Positions 1 through 11,049 of a stretch of 64,000 bases of DNA are shown piece by piece. The stretch is from NCBI GenBank assembly GCA_963971305.1, contig OZ020304.1, forward strand, positions 16,660,103-16,724,102, in the 5' to 3' direction. The translations under genes were made by a program, and so were the position numbers. Below the pieces are notes generated by a model, which saw only the letters and a list, made by a program, of their open reading frames with translations, did not search any database and had not been told where the DNA came from. The stretch comes from Arcuatula senhousia (taxonomy: Eukaryota; Mollusca; Bivalvia; Mytilida; Mytilidae). Numbering within the stretch: the stretch's first letter is position 1; each line of letters begins with the position of its first letter.

Positions 1-754
1 TGTTGCGTACACTTATTCCACATCTCTTTATCGTCTATTGGCATGAATTAACAAACCAATCAGAATTAACAAATATTGTTCTTATTTTTCACCACTGTTC
101 ACTACACTGTTGTCGTCGTTACTGATCGTTATAAGAAATTTCATGTTTGCGTTGTTAATATTAAAACTAAAAAAAAAAAGTGTTTCTTTAGGAAACGACC
201 ATTTGATTCCGAGAAGGGATACGGTGTAAAAAATTATAGATTTAGAAAATATATTATGAGAAAAGCTGCTACAATGTAGGTCATGATGCAGATCACCCCA
301 GAATTCAGAACTTCATGATGTTTTGTAAAGTGTTGAGAAAGAGCTTTGGTAACACAAAACCCGGTTCCATCAAACATGTATAAACATTTTCTTAGACATG
401 GTAAACTAAATTCGGCCATTTCGAAGTGCTAGTTGCACATTTTTGAATTATTCCATAATTTGCTGCTTTCATCGTTATTCTTAACGTCACGCGCGTTAAA
501 TCGGATCAAAGCCATGATTTTGTTTTACCGCAACGAAACTATGTTACATACAAGTATGTAACACTTGTACCCGGGCATGTACATGGCAGTGTGGTTACTT
601 TCACAAGAGGGAAATATGGGAAATTTTTGTGGTTATTAACAACGTTAAATTGCCGTGGTTAAAAGAAAATAAAACCACCTGGACCAGGTAACAATTGATT
701 GCTGGAAATTTTTATCAATTCATTTTAAATTCTATGGAGTATCGACTTCCTTGA

Positions 755-800
755 AGTGAATTATAAATAGAAACACATTATGTATGGCGTATTTATAACT
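755..800 (+). promoter_or_regulatory. Candidate core promoter (TATA box) of the TNF-ligand gene
   Basis: TATAAATA lies at 762-769, about 150 bases before the proposed start codon at 915. Transcription starting near 790-800 would give a 5' leader of about 120 bases. There is no other evidence for the start site; AT-rich DNA yields TATA-like strings by chance, so this is a positional inference. Confidence 0.35.
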
Positions 801-914
801 TTGTTTGATTATCATGACAAGTGATCCATTTAATATTTTGTAGAACAGCGTTAGTGTTGTGTATTAATGGCGATAGTGATTTGAATATAGTTTTCTTGAT
901 TCTTGGGGGGAAAT

Positions 915-1241
915 ATGTCCACGACAGAGCCGCTTATTTATACTAATCGTGTGACAGAGAAGGGGACAGGCTTAGAAGAAAAAAGTAGACACGATGATGG
1001 TAAGAGATGTCATGGATGTGGCCGCGTACAGATTTTTTGTTTTGGTTGCAACCTAATATTAGTAGTTGCAGTCTTCATAGTTTCTGTTGCATGGTCAGTG
1101 GCGAGAAAAACACCATTAACAGACTTTGAGATGTCCCCGGCCCCCGGGAAGGATCGGTCAATATGTGTTCCACCAGGGAACGGAGAAGGAACGTGTGTTA
1201 GAAAACTACCTGAGGATTATATCGAGGAAGTTGTTGAAAAG
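915..1241 (+). CDS. TNF ligand exon 1: cytosolic tail, membrane anchor, stalk
   Basis: Encodes residues 1-109 and ends in phase 0 at the donor AAG|GTATTT. The hydrophobic run beginning at FCFGCNLILVVAVF is the signal anchor. Reading past the donor meets a stop at 1287-1289, as expected for intron sequence. A TTG 12 bases earlier is open in frame but is not a plausible eukaryotic start. Confidence 0.85.
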
Positions 1242-4098
1242 GTATTTTATTCTACTTTTAATATTGAAATATTATGTTGTAATTTCTAAATTTATTAGGA
1301 AGTTTTGTGAATATCCGGCAATCTGCCAAAAACTTACTGATAATATTAAATATGCGTAACGAACTTCTTTATGTATGTTGTAAGACAACGACAGACTTGC
1401 ACGACTAAGAACAGATATTAAATGTCAATACCGTCATTTTGTAGAAATTCAATGAAAAATGATAGTGAAACTAAAATTTAATTGTAATCATTATGATCGA
1501 TTGTATTTATTTTTTGTACAGTCATGACAGAAATCGAAAGAATATTAATAAAAAAGAACTTTTATTAAATAAAACACTAACATTTGCATTGATTTTTTAA
1601 ATAAAGTTCAAGTTAATGTATTGCTGCATTGTGTCATCAATGTTTGATTTCATAACTATTACTTTTAATTTTAATTCTTGAAATACAATTGTAAATGCAT
1701 TCATGTTGCTAATTGCAACGCGACAGTTGCTAGCATAACTCGAATGCAAAATTTTATTAAATCATTTAATTTATTATTCTAACATGCCGAAGAAAGCTTG
1801 AGTAGCATTCTTACATGACTTAGTTGTACATTACTTAGCTTTTCATACATTGTCATATATTTTTGGTAGAGCGCATCTGATGAGTCTTGAATAGACGAAA
1901 CGCGCGTCAGGCGTAGCAAAATTTATTGTCTGGAACTTTGTTGTCATTTGTATTGAAGGTTATTTGTCATTTTGTATGATTTTTACACATTTTAAGACCT
2001 TTTTCTTTCAGTATAATAAACAATTATATTTATTGTATTAATATTTTCCAGAAAATGAGAAAACTTCAGATGAAATATATGGCAGGTAAAACTTCAATGA
2101 CAATCAGTTGTTACTCATATACATATACATAAAGCAAAGAGCCAGAGCTGATGTCAATATAACCGCCATATTCAATTGTTATGTTCGCGTAGCATATTAT
2201 CAGTACCATTTGCATCGTTATAAATGGAACGAAATACATGAAGCACTAGTGAATTAAAAGTATCAAAAGACAAGTATTCGTTTATTCAAGTTAGAAAAGG
2301 GGCACTTAATCAACCAAAATGATATATTTATCACATGCATAAATGCAGCATGCAAGCAAGACGCATGGTGTTTAATGCAGATACAAAATTTCGAAAAAAT
2401 CGAGGTACTGACAAGCAGGAATTAATATAATATGCAATGCAGCATACAAGCAAGACGCATGGTGTTAAATGCAAATAGAAAAATTCGAAAAAATCGAGGA
2501 ACTGACAGGCAGGAATTAATATAACAGTTGAGGTGCGGTTAAGTTACAGTCCCATCAACCTTGGACTAGCCTATGATTCAGCACTTGGCTTCCATTCCTG
2601 TTTTTGATAATTAAATGCTACCACAAAATCAATTGTTCACATGTTTTTGTTATTGTTTTACCATATTATATTTTTTTTTTCAGAGAAACTAAATTATGCA
2701 AATGTTGTCTGTCGTAAAAGCAAACCATCAGTTCATGTATTCCATGGAGTTGAACGTGTAACAGGTTCAAAAGGTCAGTGTTTATAAATCTTTACTGTTC
2801 TTCGAATGATCGGGTTGATGCATTTTTTATGTATGAACTATCGATACAAACACATTGTTGTTAAATTTACTACAAGAAGGAAGTATCTGTATTTCACTTG
2901 TATTTATCGGTTTTTTTCGTTGCACTCACTCGAATGCCTCATTGGCGCCTCTTTGCTTTTTTCAATTAGTTTTCGGCAAGCAGTCATTCTCAAATAAGTG
3001 ACCCATTGTCATAATATACGTGTCGCGTCATTGTATTCGTAAAAAGTTTTCATAAATTGACCAGCAAAGTCTATACAATCAACTTATCTCTTAAAAACTG
3101 TTTTGTTGGAAACATCCGAAATCAATATTTTTGTTGGGTATAGAGGGCCATAATTTTGAGAATGACTGAAGACTTATATTTTTTTCCAACCATGTAGAAT
3201 TGAACGAGGGAAAGTGATCTATACATGTACAACATTTTTTTACCAGTCAACTCGCGTTATTGGCAAAGCTTTTCATAAAACGTCTGGACGGGTGCCGAGT
3301 GGTCTGAGTCATTGATTAAAAAACAAACTATCTATAGGTAGACCTAGTCAATCACCCATACTTCATCAGAGTTCGAGTCTATGAAACAAAACAGCGGATT
3401 TTTTGCTTGTTCAGTATGTAACTAGGTACATCAGTTAATACCTTGTTAATTTCGGCAGTTTCCTCTCTATGCGATAGTTTCATTAAAAAGCAGAATGTTG
3501 TCACATGTGAAGAAAATCAATTTAAAAACAAAATTTAAAAAGTATGATGTTAAAAACATAGAAAAAAAAATAGAAAAAAATATCTATAGGCCCGCCGATC
3601 AAAAATGAAAAGGTTGCTTTTAGCTTTTTATATACAACCAATCACTAGGATCAACTACCGTGATTTATCCCATTTTTTAAAACTTATTTAATTAACATTC
3701 AATCATTTTTTTGATTTACAGGCAACATTCGCTGGATTAACAACAATCAACATCACAAAGCCAACAAATCTTTGACATACAACACAGAAACAGGACAATT
3801 CGAAGTAGAACGAGACGGCTTATATTTCATAAACAGCCAGATCACAGAAAAGGCACAGAACCTGGCAAACAATGGAACCTCTTTGAAAATTGTGATAGAA
3901 CGCAATGGACGTTCTCATACTCTAGTAGAGAGTGACTCTGCCCCTTGCTTTATGATCAAGGCGGAAGCAAAGAAAGCTCATTACGTGGGATCTGCGCATC
4001 TTTTACAGACAGATGACGTATTATATGTCGTACATTCACATCCGGTTGATGTCGTAAACGACAAAGATACATTTATCGGCATAAGAAAGTTGTGGTGA
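915..4098 (+). CDS. TNF superfamily ligand, type II membrane protein, four exons
   Basis: Spliced gene with CDS exons 915-1241, 2052-2085, 2684-2773 and 3722-4098. They join in frame to 275 codons plus TGA, and every intron is GT...AG. The 34-base exon 2 is required: joining exon 1 directly to exon 3 gives an immediate stop. The protein has a cytosolic N-terminus (1-38), one hydrophobic segment at about 39-62 typical of a signal anchor, a stalk with a Cys84/Cys94 pair, and a C-terminal TNF homology domain at about 136-275. Domain hallmarks are VHVFHG at the first strand, Trp155, GQFEVERDGLYFINSQ (175-190) and the closing DTFIGIRKLW. TNF ligands trimerise and bind TNF receptors to drive apoptosis or NF-kB signalling. 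The receptor and subfamily cannot be read from the sequence. The ATG at 915 has A at -3. Two CxxC motifs (32-35, 42-45) sit next to the membrane. No clear furin site is seen in the stalk. Possible N-glycosylation sites are N165 and N201. Confidence 0.9.
1840..1953 (+). repeat. Penelope/retrozyme-type hammerhead repeat in TNF intron 1
   Basis: Interspersed repeat reading TTTGGTAGAGCGCATCTGAT and onward to TTGTCATTTGTATT. Related copies lie at 28775-28865 (minus), 50113-50325 (plus), 52655-52750 (minus) and 52985-53110 (minus). It lies wholly in intron 1 in the sense orientation. Confidence 0.75.
1871..1914 (+). ncRNA. Hammerhead ribozyme-like motif, intronic
   Basis: Core elements are in order: CTGATGA at 1877-1883, a three-pair stem II (GTC/GAC) with a 7-nt loop, GAAA, a minimal stem III of C-G capped by GCGC, and the cleavage triplet GTC at 1906-1908. 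Stem I pairs GCGCAT with AGGCGT, with one A.G mismatch and one G.T wobble. Hammerheads with very short stem III and a self-complementary GCGC loop are known from Penelope-like elements and retrozymes, where dimers are thought to be active. Cleavage here is inferred, and stem I is weakened. Confidence 0.65.
2052..2085 (+). CDS. TNF ligand exon 2 (34-base micro-exon)
   Basis: Bounded by TTTTCCAG at 2044-2051 and GTAAAA at 2086. It encodes KMRKLQMKYMA plus one base, a basic stalk segment. It is supported by its splice signals and by phase: it enters in phase 0 and leaves in phase 1, which is what exon 3 needs. Transcript data would be needed to exclude another small exon serving the same purpose. 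Confidence 0.65.
2341..2524. repeat. Tandem duplication, 95-bp unit, two copies, in TNF intron 2
   Basis: Units start at 2341 and 2436 with AATGCAGCAT, and both end in GAATTAATATAA. They differ by a few substitutions and small indels, so the duplication is not recent. No coding role; it lies between exons 2 and 3. Confidence 0.85.
2684..2773 (+). CDS. TNF ligand exon 3: first strand of the TNF domain
   Basis: Preceded by a long T tract and CAG (2681-2683) and followed by GTCAGT at 2774. It encodes residues 121-150, including SVHVFHGVERVTGSK, the position of the conserved first strand in TNF domains. Its phase (1 in, 1 out) matches exon 4, which completes the Gly151 codon. Confidence 0.85.
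3287..3385 (+). repeat. tRNA-like sequence (Leu/Ser-type A and B boxes), probable SINE head or pseudo-tRNA
   Basis: GTGCCGAGTGG at 3292-3302 resembles an RNA polymerase III A box. GAGTTCGAGTCT at 3369-3380 resembles a B box about 67 bases later, the wide spacing of long-arm tRNAs. No clean acceptor stem or anticodon stem could be folded by eye, so a functional tRNA is unlikely. It lies in TNF intron 3. Confidence 0.4.
3722..4098 (+). CDS. TNF ligand exon 4: most of the TNF homology domain and stop
   Basis: Starts after TTTGATTTACAG. It encodes residues 151-275, running from NIRW through the GLYFINSQ core to DTFIGIRKLW and TGA. One Cys only (Cys226) lies in this exon, so the paired-cysteine bridge of many vertebrate TNF ligands is absent. 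A single exon holding most of the domain is the usual arrangement for this family. Confidence 0.9.
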
Positions 4099-4431
4099 AA
4101 GATCCTACCAAACAAATATTGGCATCAAACTTTTTAGAAGTTTTTAAGTTTTGAATTTGTGATACAATTTCGATCTCTTTCTTTCGTCTTCTTCAAAGAA
4201 TTATTCATATATACAGATATTTTTTCAGCTTTGCTCTAGATCTATAAAGCTTAATATTTGTTCTACTATCACTATTGCTGATAAGATAGAAAATGAACTT
4301 TACCATAATCTCATGTGGTTTGGTCTATGACCCACTGACACGATCAGACACTATCTACGTTGATAGGTATTGATATTGAGTATTATTTTGTCCAGGTTGA
4401 CAACATTGTTTTGAATATTTTGATATGACGC

Positions 4432-4437
4432 AATAAA
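4432..4437 (+). promoter_or_regulatory. Candidate polyadenylation signal AATAAA of the TNF-ligand gene
   Basis: First good AATAAA after the stop codon, 334 bases downstream. It implies a 3' UTR of about 350 bases. The UTR is AT-rich and contains ATTTA-like strings, but these are not informative in this base composition. Confidence 0.45.
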
Positions 4438-4592
4438 TTGATATCGGTCATATTTATATAAAGTCTTAAAAAGAACTGTAAATTAAATTTATTTTGTAAT
4501 TTCTAGACCGGAGTTGAAAAGAAATTTCTGGACTGATATAAAAAAACCCGGCGTTAGTCTCGGGATATTTATTTAAGACAGTTTGTAGTTCA

Positions 4593-4995
4593 GCAAATAT
4601 ACCAAAGCTAAGTGTTGATTACCACACTCGGTATGTTAAGTAATCTGATATACATTTATCACTCTTCAGTTCCTTGCCGATACAACAGCTTAGTTGTCGT
4701 CTCGGATTGTTGAGTGCTGAACTAGTTATTCCTGGGCCAATATATACCACAGCTCAGTGGTCGCCTCGAAATATTGAGTGCTTCCTGAGTTGATATAAAC
4801 CACAGCTAATCGGTTGCCTCAGATTATTGAGTAATTCCTATGCCAATATACAACAGCTCAATTGTTGTCTTGGGTTGTTAAGTAATAACCGGACCGATTT
4901 ACCCCAGCTACGTGGTCGCCTCGGCTTATTGCCTAAGATTCCTGGGCTAATAAACCACAGCTCAGTGGTTGCTACGGGTTGCTGAATACATGTAA
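4593..4995. repeat. Degenerate ~53-bp tandem repeat, about seven units
   Basis: Units resemble CCAATATACCACAGCTCAGT followed by GGTCGCCTCGGATTATTGAG and a short CCTGGG spacer. Clear starts are near 4677, 4737, 4790, 4843, 4894 and 4947, with a weaker unit before them. Units differ widely, which suggests an old array. It lies about 200 bases beyond the proposed poly(A) signal. Confidence 0.75.
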
Positions 4996-6681
4996 AAAGA
5001 TTTTTACCCCGCACCTAAGTGATCATCTGAGGTTGCTTATTGGTTAAAACTTCACCCGTTCATGTTGATTAATCTAATACTATAACTTTGTGTTCTTCTA
5101 CATTGTATTAGCATTTTAAGTGCATATGTAAATGTTAATAGTATTATATAATAATAGTAGTTCTACAAAATGATCACAAGTCTTACATGTCTTACTAGCA
5201 CAGGAAAATATACATATATAGCATTATGTTGATATATACGACGTCTGTTGACATTGATAAATTTATGACTTATGTTTATGACAAAAACTATTTAAAATGT
5301 AACTATATTTTTTAGTAACTGTAACTGTAGTAACACTTTCGATTAAATAATGATTAGTAAGAATTGTGTTGTATTTTGAATTGCATAAGGTTGTGATAAA
5401 ACTAATAATGATATCGTATGTAAATGATTTTTGTAACCATGTAATGTGTTCACAAAATTTTGCATGCAGTTAGAAGCATATCAGCAGCAACTTGTAATGG
5501 TTGGAAAGTTGCGATTATAATGCAAAGTAATTGTAAAGCTCAGGGGAATAGCCAGTGAAATGTTATATCATGTATGAATTGTTGTTATAAAGTTCTTTCT
5601 GGTGAATTTTTGTCCTACGTGGATTTCTTGCTTTATTTTGATTGTAGAAAATAAAAGAAAGTGACAAGCCGTGGAAAATTTTGATCCGAAGGTCATTACA
5701 GAAAAAGGATGTATGTAATGTTTATATGTACAATATATTGATTTTTTGTTGATAAAACTCATGTATGGTTTTGGGTGTAGTTGGAATTAACTTATTTTGA
5801 AACATTTACCCTTCTTATTAAAATTGGTTATATATAATTCTTAACCAAATGTTCATATTATTTGTTGTTTTCAGATCTCTTGTTTTGTTTTGCAGTTCTG
5901 TTTTTGATTTTGAGTGTCTACGTCGCCTCTTTATATGCTTAACAAATCATGTATTAAATGTTGTTATAATGACGTCCAAATGTACGTGGCTTTTGAGATT
6001 GTTTCCCTTTAACTCGTATTAAACATTTCATGGATAAAAAATTCGGGGTTTTATTTATTGGATTGGAAAGTTAACTAATTGAGCTCAGTTATCATGTAGT
6101 TTTATTTTTGATATTTCCTAAAATGAAATGTACCTCTAGAAACCCTATGTATGGACTTTAATTTACTTTTGAAATCAAGATTGTATGTAAAAGCAACACT
6201 TTTCAGTCACTTGTCTTAAAAAGAATAACATAGTTTTTTTTTAGTTTTTTTGGTAATATTAAAAAACTGTATGTTTGTAGATATGTGACAATATGTAATT
6301 ACCTTTCGGTTTGTTTATTGTTGTTACATGATATTAAAATATTATTTCCTTCATTTTCAGCACTTTGTTTTCTTTTTTTCTTATTTGCATAATCTAATAT
6401 TAGATACAGTATGGATCCTTAGTAGATATCTTGTAACAGACAGGGAGACTGTGTCAAGTGTGTGTTGGAGCAGAGTTGTATCCTTAATGTAGATTGATTT
6501 ATCCATTTTTCTATTCTAAGGAGGAAAGAAGGAAGGGATAATCTGACTAATGCTTTATTTTGTATTTTTATTGACATTCTAACGCATTGAAGAAGATGGC
6601 TTTTGCCGCAATCTTTTGTTATTAAATATCTTTTTTTGTAATGCATGTACCTTCATTGTACATGAAGGCCTTTTATTTGGG
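4996..6681. other. AT-rich intergenic stretch, no gene seen
   Basis: Only short chance frames are present. The minus-strand frame at 6419-6646 (75 codons) has no recognisable motif. Nothing here can be supported as a gene or element. Confidence 0.6.
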
Positions 6682-6779
6682 GTGAGTGAGTGAGTGAGTT
6701 GGTGTTTTACGCCCGTGCAACGCTATATAGGTTATTTACAGGCGATAAACATGAAAAGGATGATAAAATGAACATGATA
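6682..6779 (+). repeat. Truncated copy of the GTGAGTGAGTTGG mollusc repeat
   Basis: Matches the first ~95 bases of the complete copy at 33203-33580, from the GTGA tandem through TGGTGTTTTACGCCCGTGCA to ATGATAAAATGAACATG. The remaining ~280 bases are missing. Confidence 0.8.
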
Positions 6780-7806
6780 TTTTGACTGAATTTCATGTTC
6801 AAGCAATCTAAAATGGATGTTGTGAAATAACTCACAGGATATCTTTATTTAACATATAGAAAACAGTTTTCTCGTGATAAAGTTGTGCTGTTTCTTTCGG
6901 TTACATCCTAAAGATGGGAATAAAAAGGAAAATATTCATTTTTGTCGATTTTTTACCACTTTTCACCACTACGGTGCTCAGAACAAACGTAGCCACAAGC
7001 TCTGACCAAGCTAGATTTTTGTTTATTGAGTTATTACTTTAACATGTTTGTGGTCAGATTATGCGGCCAACATGATATTCATCATTTTTACCGAAAATTA
7101 TGCTAATTTGTAAAAAATAACGTTTTTGAAAGAATTTTATCAACTTGAAAGTTTAAGTTTAAAGTATCTGCTGTTCACAAAAGTAAACAATTCATGCCCC
7201 ATTATTGACATTTATAGTGTCTTGTAACAATTTTAGCGTCATTATATCGACGCTGTCTCGAATTTAATTTAGGGCCGTTTTTGGCCCTTTCCGAACATAC
7301 TCCTTAAGAGCATGTGGTTCTCTTTTCTTTTGCTTAATTTGTAGGCTGTTGTCTGACATTTTGAGATTAATAATTTTAATGTTAAGTCTTCTATTGTTAC
7401 ATTTACGACATTTTGCACTTACATTTCACCTTTTAAACTAGTCGAAGCAGTTACGCTGCATATTCCCGCGCTATTCTTGTGTAGATAGTAAAAGGGACCA
7501 AGAACAAAAAGAAATGAACAGGGACTCTAATTGTTGTTAGACTTATTATGGCAGTAATAATACCAAAAGAAATAAGATTATTGATATTTGGTTTAGGGGT
7601 AGGTACATCCATTTCATCTAATGCTGAGGTTGATTTGGCTGACACAAAAGAAATAGGGCTTTCAGTTTCATAATAGTAAATTTGGTAAAATAAATGCTTT
7701 ATACCGATATTTCAAGGAGTAACCTCTCATCATCAGTAATTGAACCAAAACATTGGAAGATGGAAAACCAAAAGTATCGAATGAAAAGTATTTAAAGACA
7801 AGAGGA

Positions 7807-8100
7807 TATTCCAAATAACCTGGGAGGAGTTGCGTGACGAAGAAATATTGTGCCCTTAGGCTACCTATACAGATCAGTCCATAGGGGCATTATCAAAACT
7901 CTGAAACCTTCAGCAGAATCGTCATGCATAGTGCAACTACTGAGCCAAGTTTCAGTTCCGTATTCCAAATAACCTTGAAAGAGTTGTGTGACGAAGGAAT
8001 AATCTGCCCATAGGCTACTTATGCAGCCCAGCCTCTAGTGGCATTATCAAAATTCAGAAACCTTCTGCAGAATCTACATCCATAATGCAAGTGCTAAAGC
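7807..8100. repeat. Tandem duplication, 154-bp unit
   Basis: Both units begin TATTCCAAATAACC (7807 and 7961) and contain GGCATTATCAAAA and AACCTTC.GCAGAATC. Divergence is moderate. No coding potential. Confidence 0.8.
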
Positions 8101-8525
8101 CCCAGTCACACTGTCACGTTTCGGCATCCCGTTTTACTACGTTTCTTAAACGTAGTGAAACGGCTATAAACGTAACGAACCGTACCGACACGTAGTTGAA
8201 ACCGGCTATATACGTAGACTTACCTGGACAGAAACGTGACACGTCCCGTTTGTATCGTTTGCACAACACAAACGTGGCTAAAAAAATATACGTAACAAAT
8301 ACGTACTAAAACGTATTAAAACGTTGTTATAACGTATTAAAACCTAGTAAAAGCGTAATGGAAACCTAGTCAAACGTAGCGAATGCCAACCAGCAGGTTT
8401 TACTACGGTTCACCAGGTATTTGTTGCGTTTCACGAGGTTTCAATGGGTTTTAGTACGATTCATTACGTTTTATGTTACGTTTTGGTAGGTTTTATCACG
8501 TTTTCTCGCGTTTTAGTAGAGATAA
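8098..8525. repeat. Motif cluster AAACGTAGTAAAACG with a strand switch
   Basis: Dozens of variants of AAACGTAGTAAAAC run in the forward sense to about 8395. From about 8400 to 8520 the same motif appears as its reverse complement (TTTTACTACG, GTTTTAGTACG). The block opens with CCCCAGTCACACTGTCACG. Sub-terminal repeats in opposite orientations are typical of non-autonomous DNA transposons, but no clear terminal inverted repeat or target duplication is seen. Confidence 0.55.
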
Positions 8526-8985
8526 TCGGACAAGAGCCGTATCGTGAGTAATGTTGACATTAAGCCGTTTACCTGTTACGTTCTAATGTCAAATAGTCGG
8601 GCATAAATTCTTGTTATCTCCCTTTTAATTATAATACCTTATATGGCTAAACTGTGAACACTGCTCACGAAAAGATTTATTTTTCAAACTTGAATCAATG
8701 TATCATAGAAGGAAGAAAAAAGGGGGAGGGCCCAAGCAAATATTTTGTTTTCGGTTTATACTTTAAGTTATTTCGGAGTTTTCCCAGAACATTGGACTTT
8801 GATCAACCGTTAACATCTCCGACCCCATTTGTTAAATAGGGTGTGGGGTAATGATGTGCAGTAAAAAAAATCATATTGTCCGCCCTCGAAGATTCATCAT
8901 TTTATTACCTACAAGTAAAAATCTTACCAAAGCAATTTTTCGTCGATCGGCTTTTTGTAAAGCATCCAATCCGAATTCCGTCGAT

Positions 8986-9125
8986 GTTTTGTATCCCTAT
9001 TTTACACGTTCAAATAAAAATTAAATTCAAATAATAATTTCATGTCAAAAATTTTGTTTTGTATCCCTATTTTACACGTTCAAATAAAAATTCAATTCAA
9101 ATCATAATTTCATGTCAAAAATTTT
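8986..9125. repeat. Tandem duplication, 70-bp unit
   Basis: Units 8986-9055 and 9056-9125 start GTTTTGTATCCCTATTTTAC and differ at two or three positions, so this is a fairly recent duplication. Confidence 0.9.
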
Positions 9126-11040
9126 AATCAGGAACATTTAAAATATATAAAAAGTTTCTGCTGTGGCAGATCCAGAGACAGGATGTTTCGGAGTTGGGGG
9201 GGGATCGAAACACACCCTATTCTTTGAAAATTTTGTAAAATTTTTGTGCAGATGTTAGGCAAAATAGCCTGGAACCCTCTTTAGTAGACAATTGGTGGAC
9301 CCCCTTTCAAAATTCATGTACAAAGTCAGGACCGTTGCAATCTTCAATTTCTATGGTATTTTTACCTTGTTTCGTCGACAATGAGATCGATCCTTCAAAC
9401 TCGGTAATTTTGCTACCATTTATTCATGCAAATATTCATTAGATGCGATTTATCCAAAAGATTGACAATCCAATCAGACTCACTTAGGACAGGGGGCTCA
9501 TAGACTAATTTATGATTTTGTCGATGTTTTGGGTTTTTTGTTTATAACTTAATTTTTATTTTTTATGTCAAACATTCAATTTGTATTGTATTGATTTACA
9601 TGACAATAAAGTGTTATAATAATTAAAATCAATTCAATGCAACCCCAATAAAAATGTATGCCGCACTTGGACTATTAAAAAAAAACAACCGACCATTTAA
9701 CTTGAAAGGGTGGGAGGGGGCTTGGTTTTATCCCCCAAAAATATTTTGGAATTGATAGAAAAGTATTTTGGCAGCAGAGGGTAAGAATTAGAAAAAATAT
9801 TCTGAAGAAGGATTTCAGCTACAAAAAAAATGCAAATAATGAAAAAAAAATTCTGTCGCGATGCCTTCAAAAAATATTTAAAAAAAAAATTCTTTTAAGT
9901 TAAATGGCCTGTCCCTTATGTCTTGAGTAGTAAGAACCTTAGGACTTTGACAATTTTGAAATTTAAAACGGAGAATTTCATTGCTTTGATGTGTTTGTTA
10001 ACAATCTAAGTATTGATGACGGAGAGATTGAACATACCAAACATGCACTAGATACGAACATGAAGAGCAAAGATTTTAAAAACATTATATGTCGAGCAAG
10101 AACACAATTTTGACCCAAGATCGGCCAATAACATCAGAGAAGTTTTAATTTTAACGAATAATTCTAATTTCATTGCTTTGGTGTGTACGTCATCGGGTTT
10201 TTTTTTTGACACTCAAAGAAATTTTAACTTTCTTTTAGAAAGAAACTTAAGTTTATTTTTGATATATACCTCAAATATGCATTTACATGGTCAGCTTCTG
10301 CTAAATAATGGTTTTACTTACGCCCGCTTTAGATTTGATAATTTTAATTTTTGTTCATAATAAATGATCACCAACTGAGGGGTCGATTTTAAATAATAAG
10401 TATGAACTTCCACTATGGTTTGTTTTGGATGAATTGGTCTTCTGCATATACATGAAGGTCGAAAAGCGGATAAACACACGGATTCTCACATAAAATACCA
10501 AAAAAGATCTCAACGAGATTTTCATTTGCAAGCAACTAGACCCAAATTACAAATTTTGGTTAAAAATGGCGACAACCCAAGGCATGTAAGTTTTCGAGTT
10601 ACATGTAGATCTATATAGTCCATTGTCTTACATGTCCACATTTAAACCTTTTGAAAGGGTTCCTATGAATTCCAACTACAGTTGTATTTTATCTAAACAT
10701 CCTGACTGTCTGAATTCTCCATTGTTTATTGTAACGGAGTGCGGAATTATGTGTTCGTGTCCGTCCGTTCGTACACTACGGCAAGTTAATAACCTTTAGG
10801 TAAACGTTTTTTTCCCATAGAGCATGTATAATAATAAATTATCATGAAACTTTATTTATATTTGCATAATAGTATATATAGAGACAGATTTATGATGAAA
10901 TGAAAAATCAAAATATTATACTCCTGAGAAAAAAAACTTTATAATACGAGTGCATGAAGATCGCAGAATAAGGGACATGGTGCGATGATACGGGGCGAAT
11001 AGGGTCGACATGTCTTTAGATATATTCTTACTTACAACTA
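9126..11040. other. Gene-free DNA with old repeat fragments
   Basis: The segment at 9315-9420 (AAGTCAGGACCGTTGCAATC then CTCGGTAATTTTG) is a diverged copy of 58512-58650. The block near 9680-9760 (GACCATTT then a G-rich and C-rich run) resembles 12865-12900 and 15737-15770. Low-complexity A tracts lie at 9780-9900. No coding frame is convincing. Confidence 0.55.
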
Positions 11041-11049
11041 TCAGACAAT

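Noticed and set aside
3287..3385. Functional tRNA-Leu or tRNA-Ser gene
   Set aside because: A- and B-box-like words are present, but no acceptor stem or convincing anticodon arm folds. Kept only as a tRNA-like repeat.
7451..7718. Minus-strand frame with a hydrophobic C-terminus
   Set aside because: About 88 open codons with a possible membrane segment, but no start context, splice sites or homologous domain could be identified. Its flank looks like interspersed repeat sequence.
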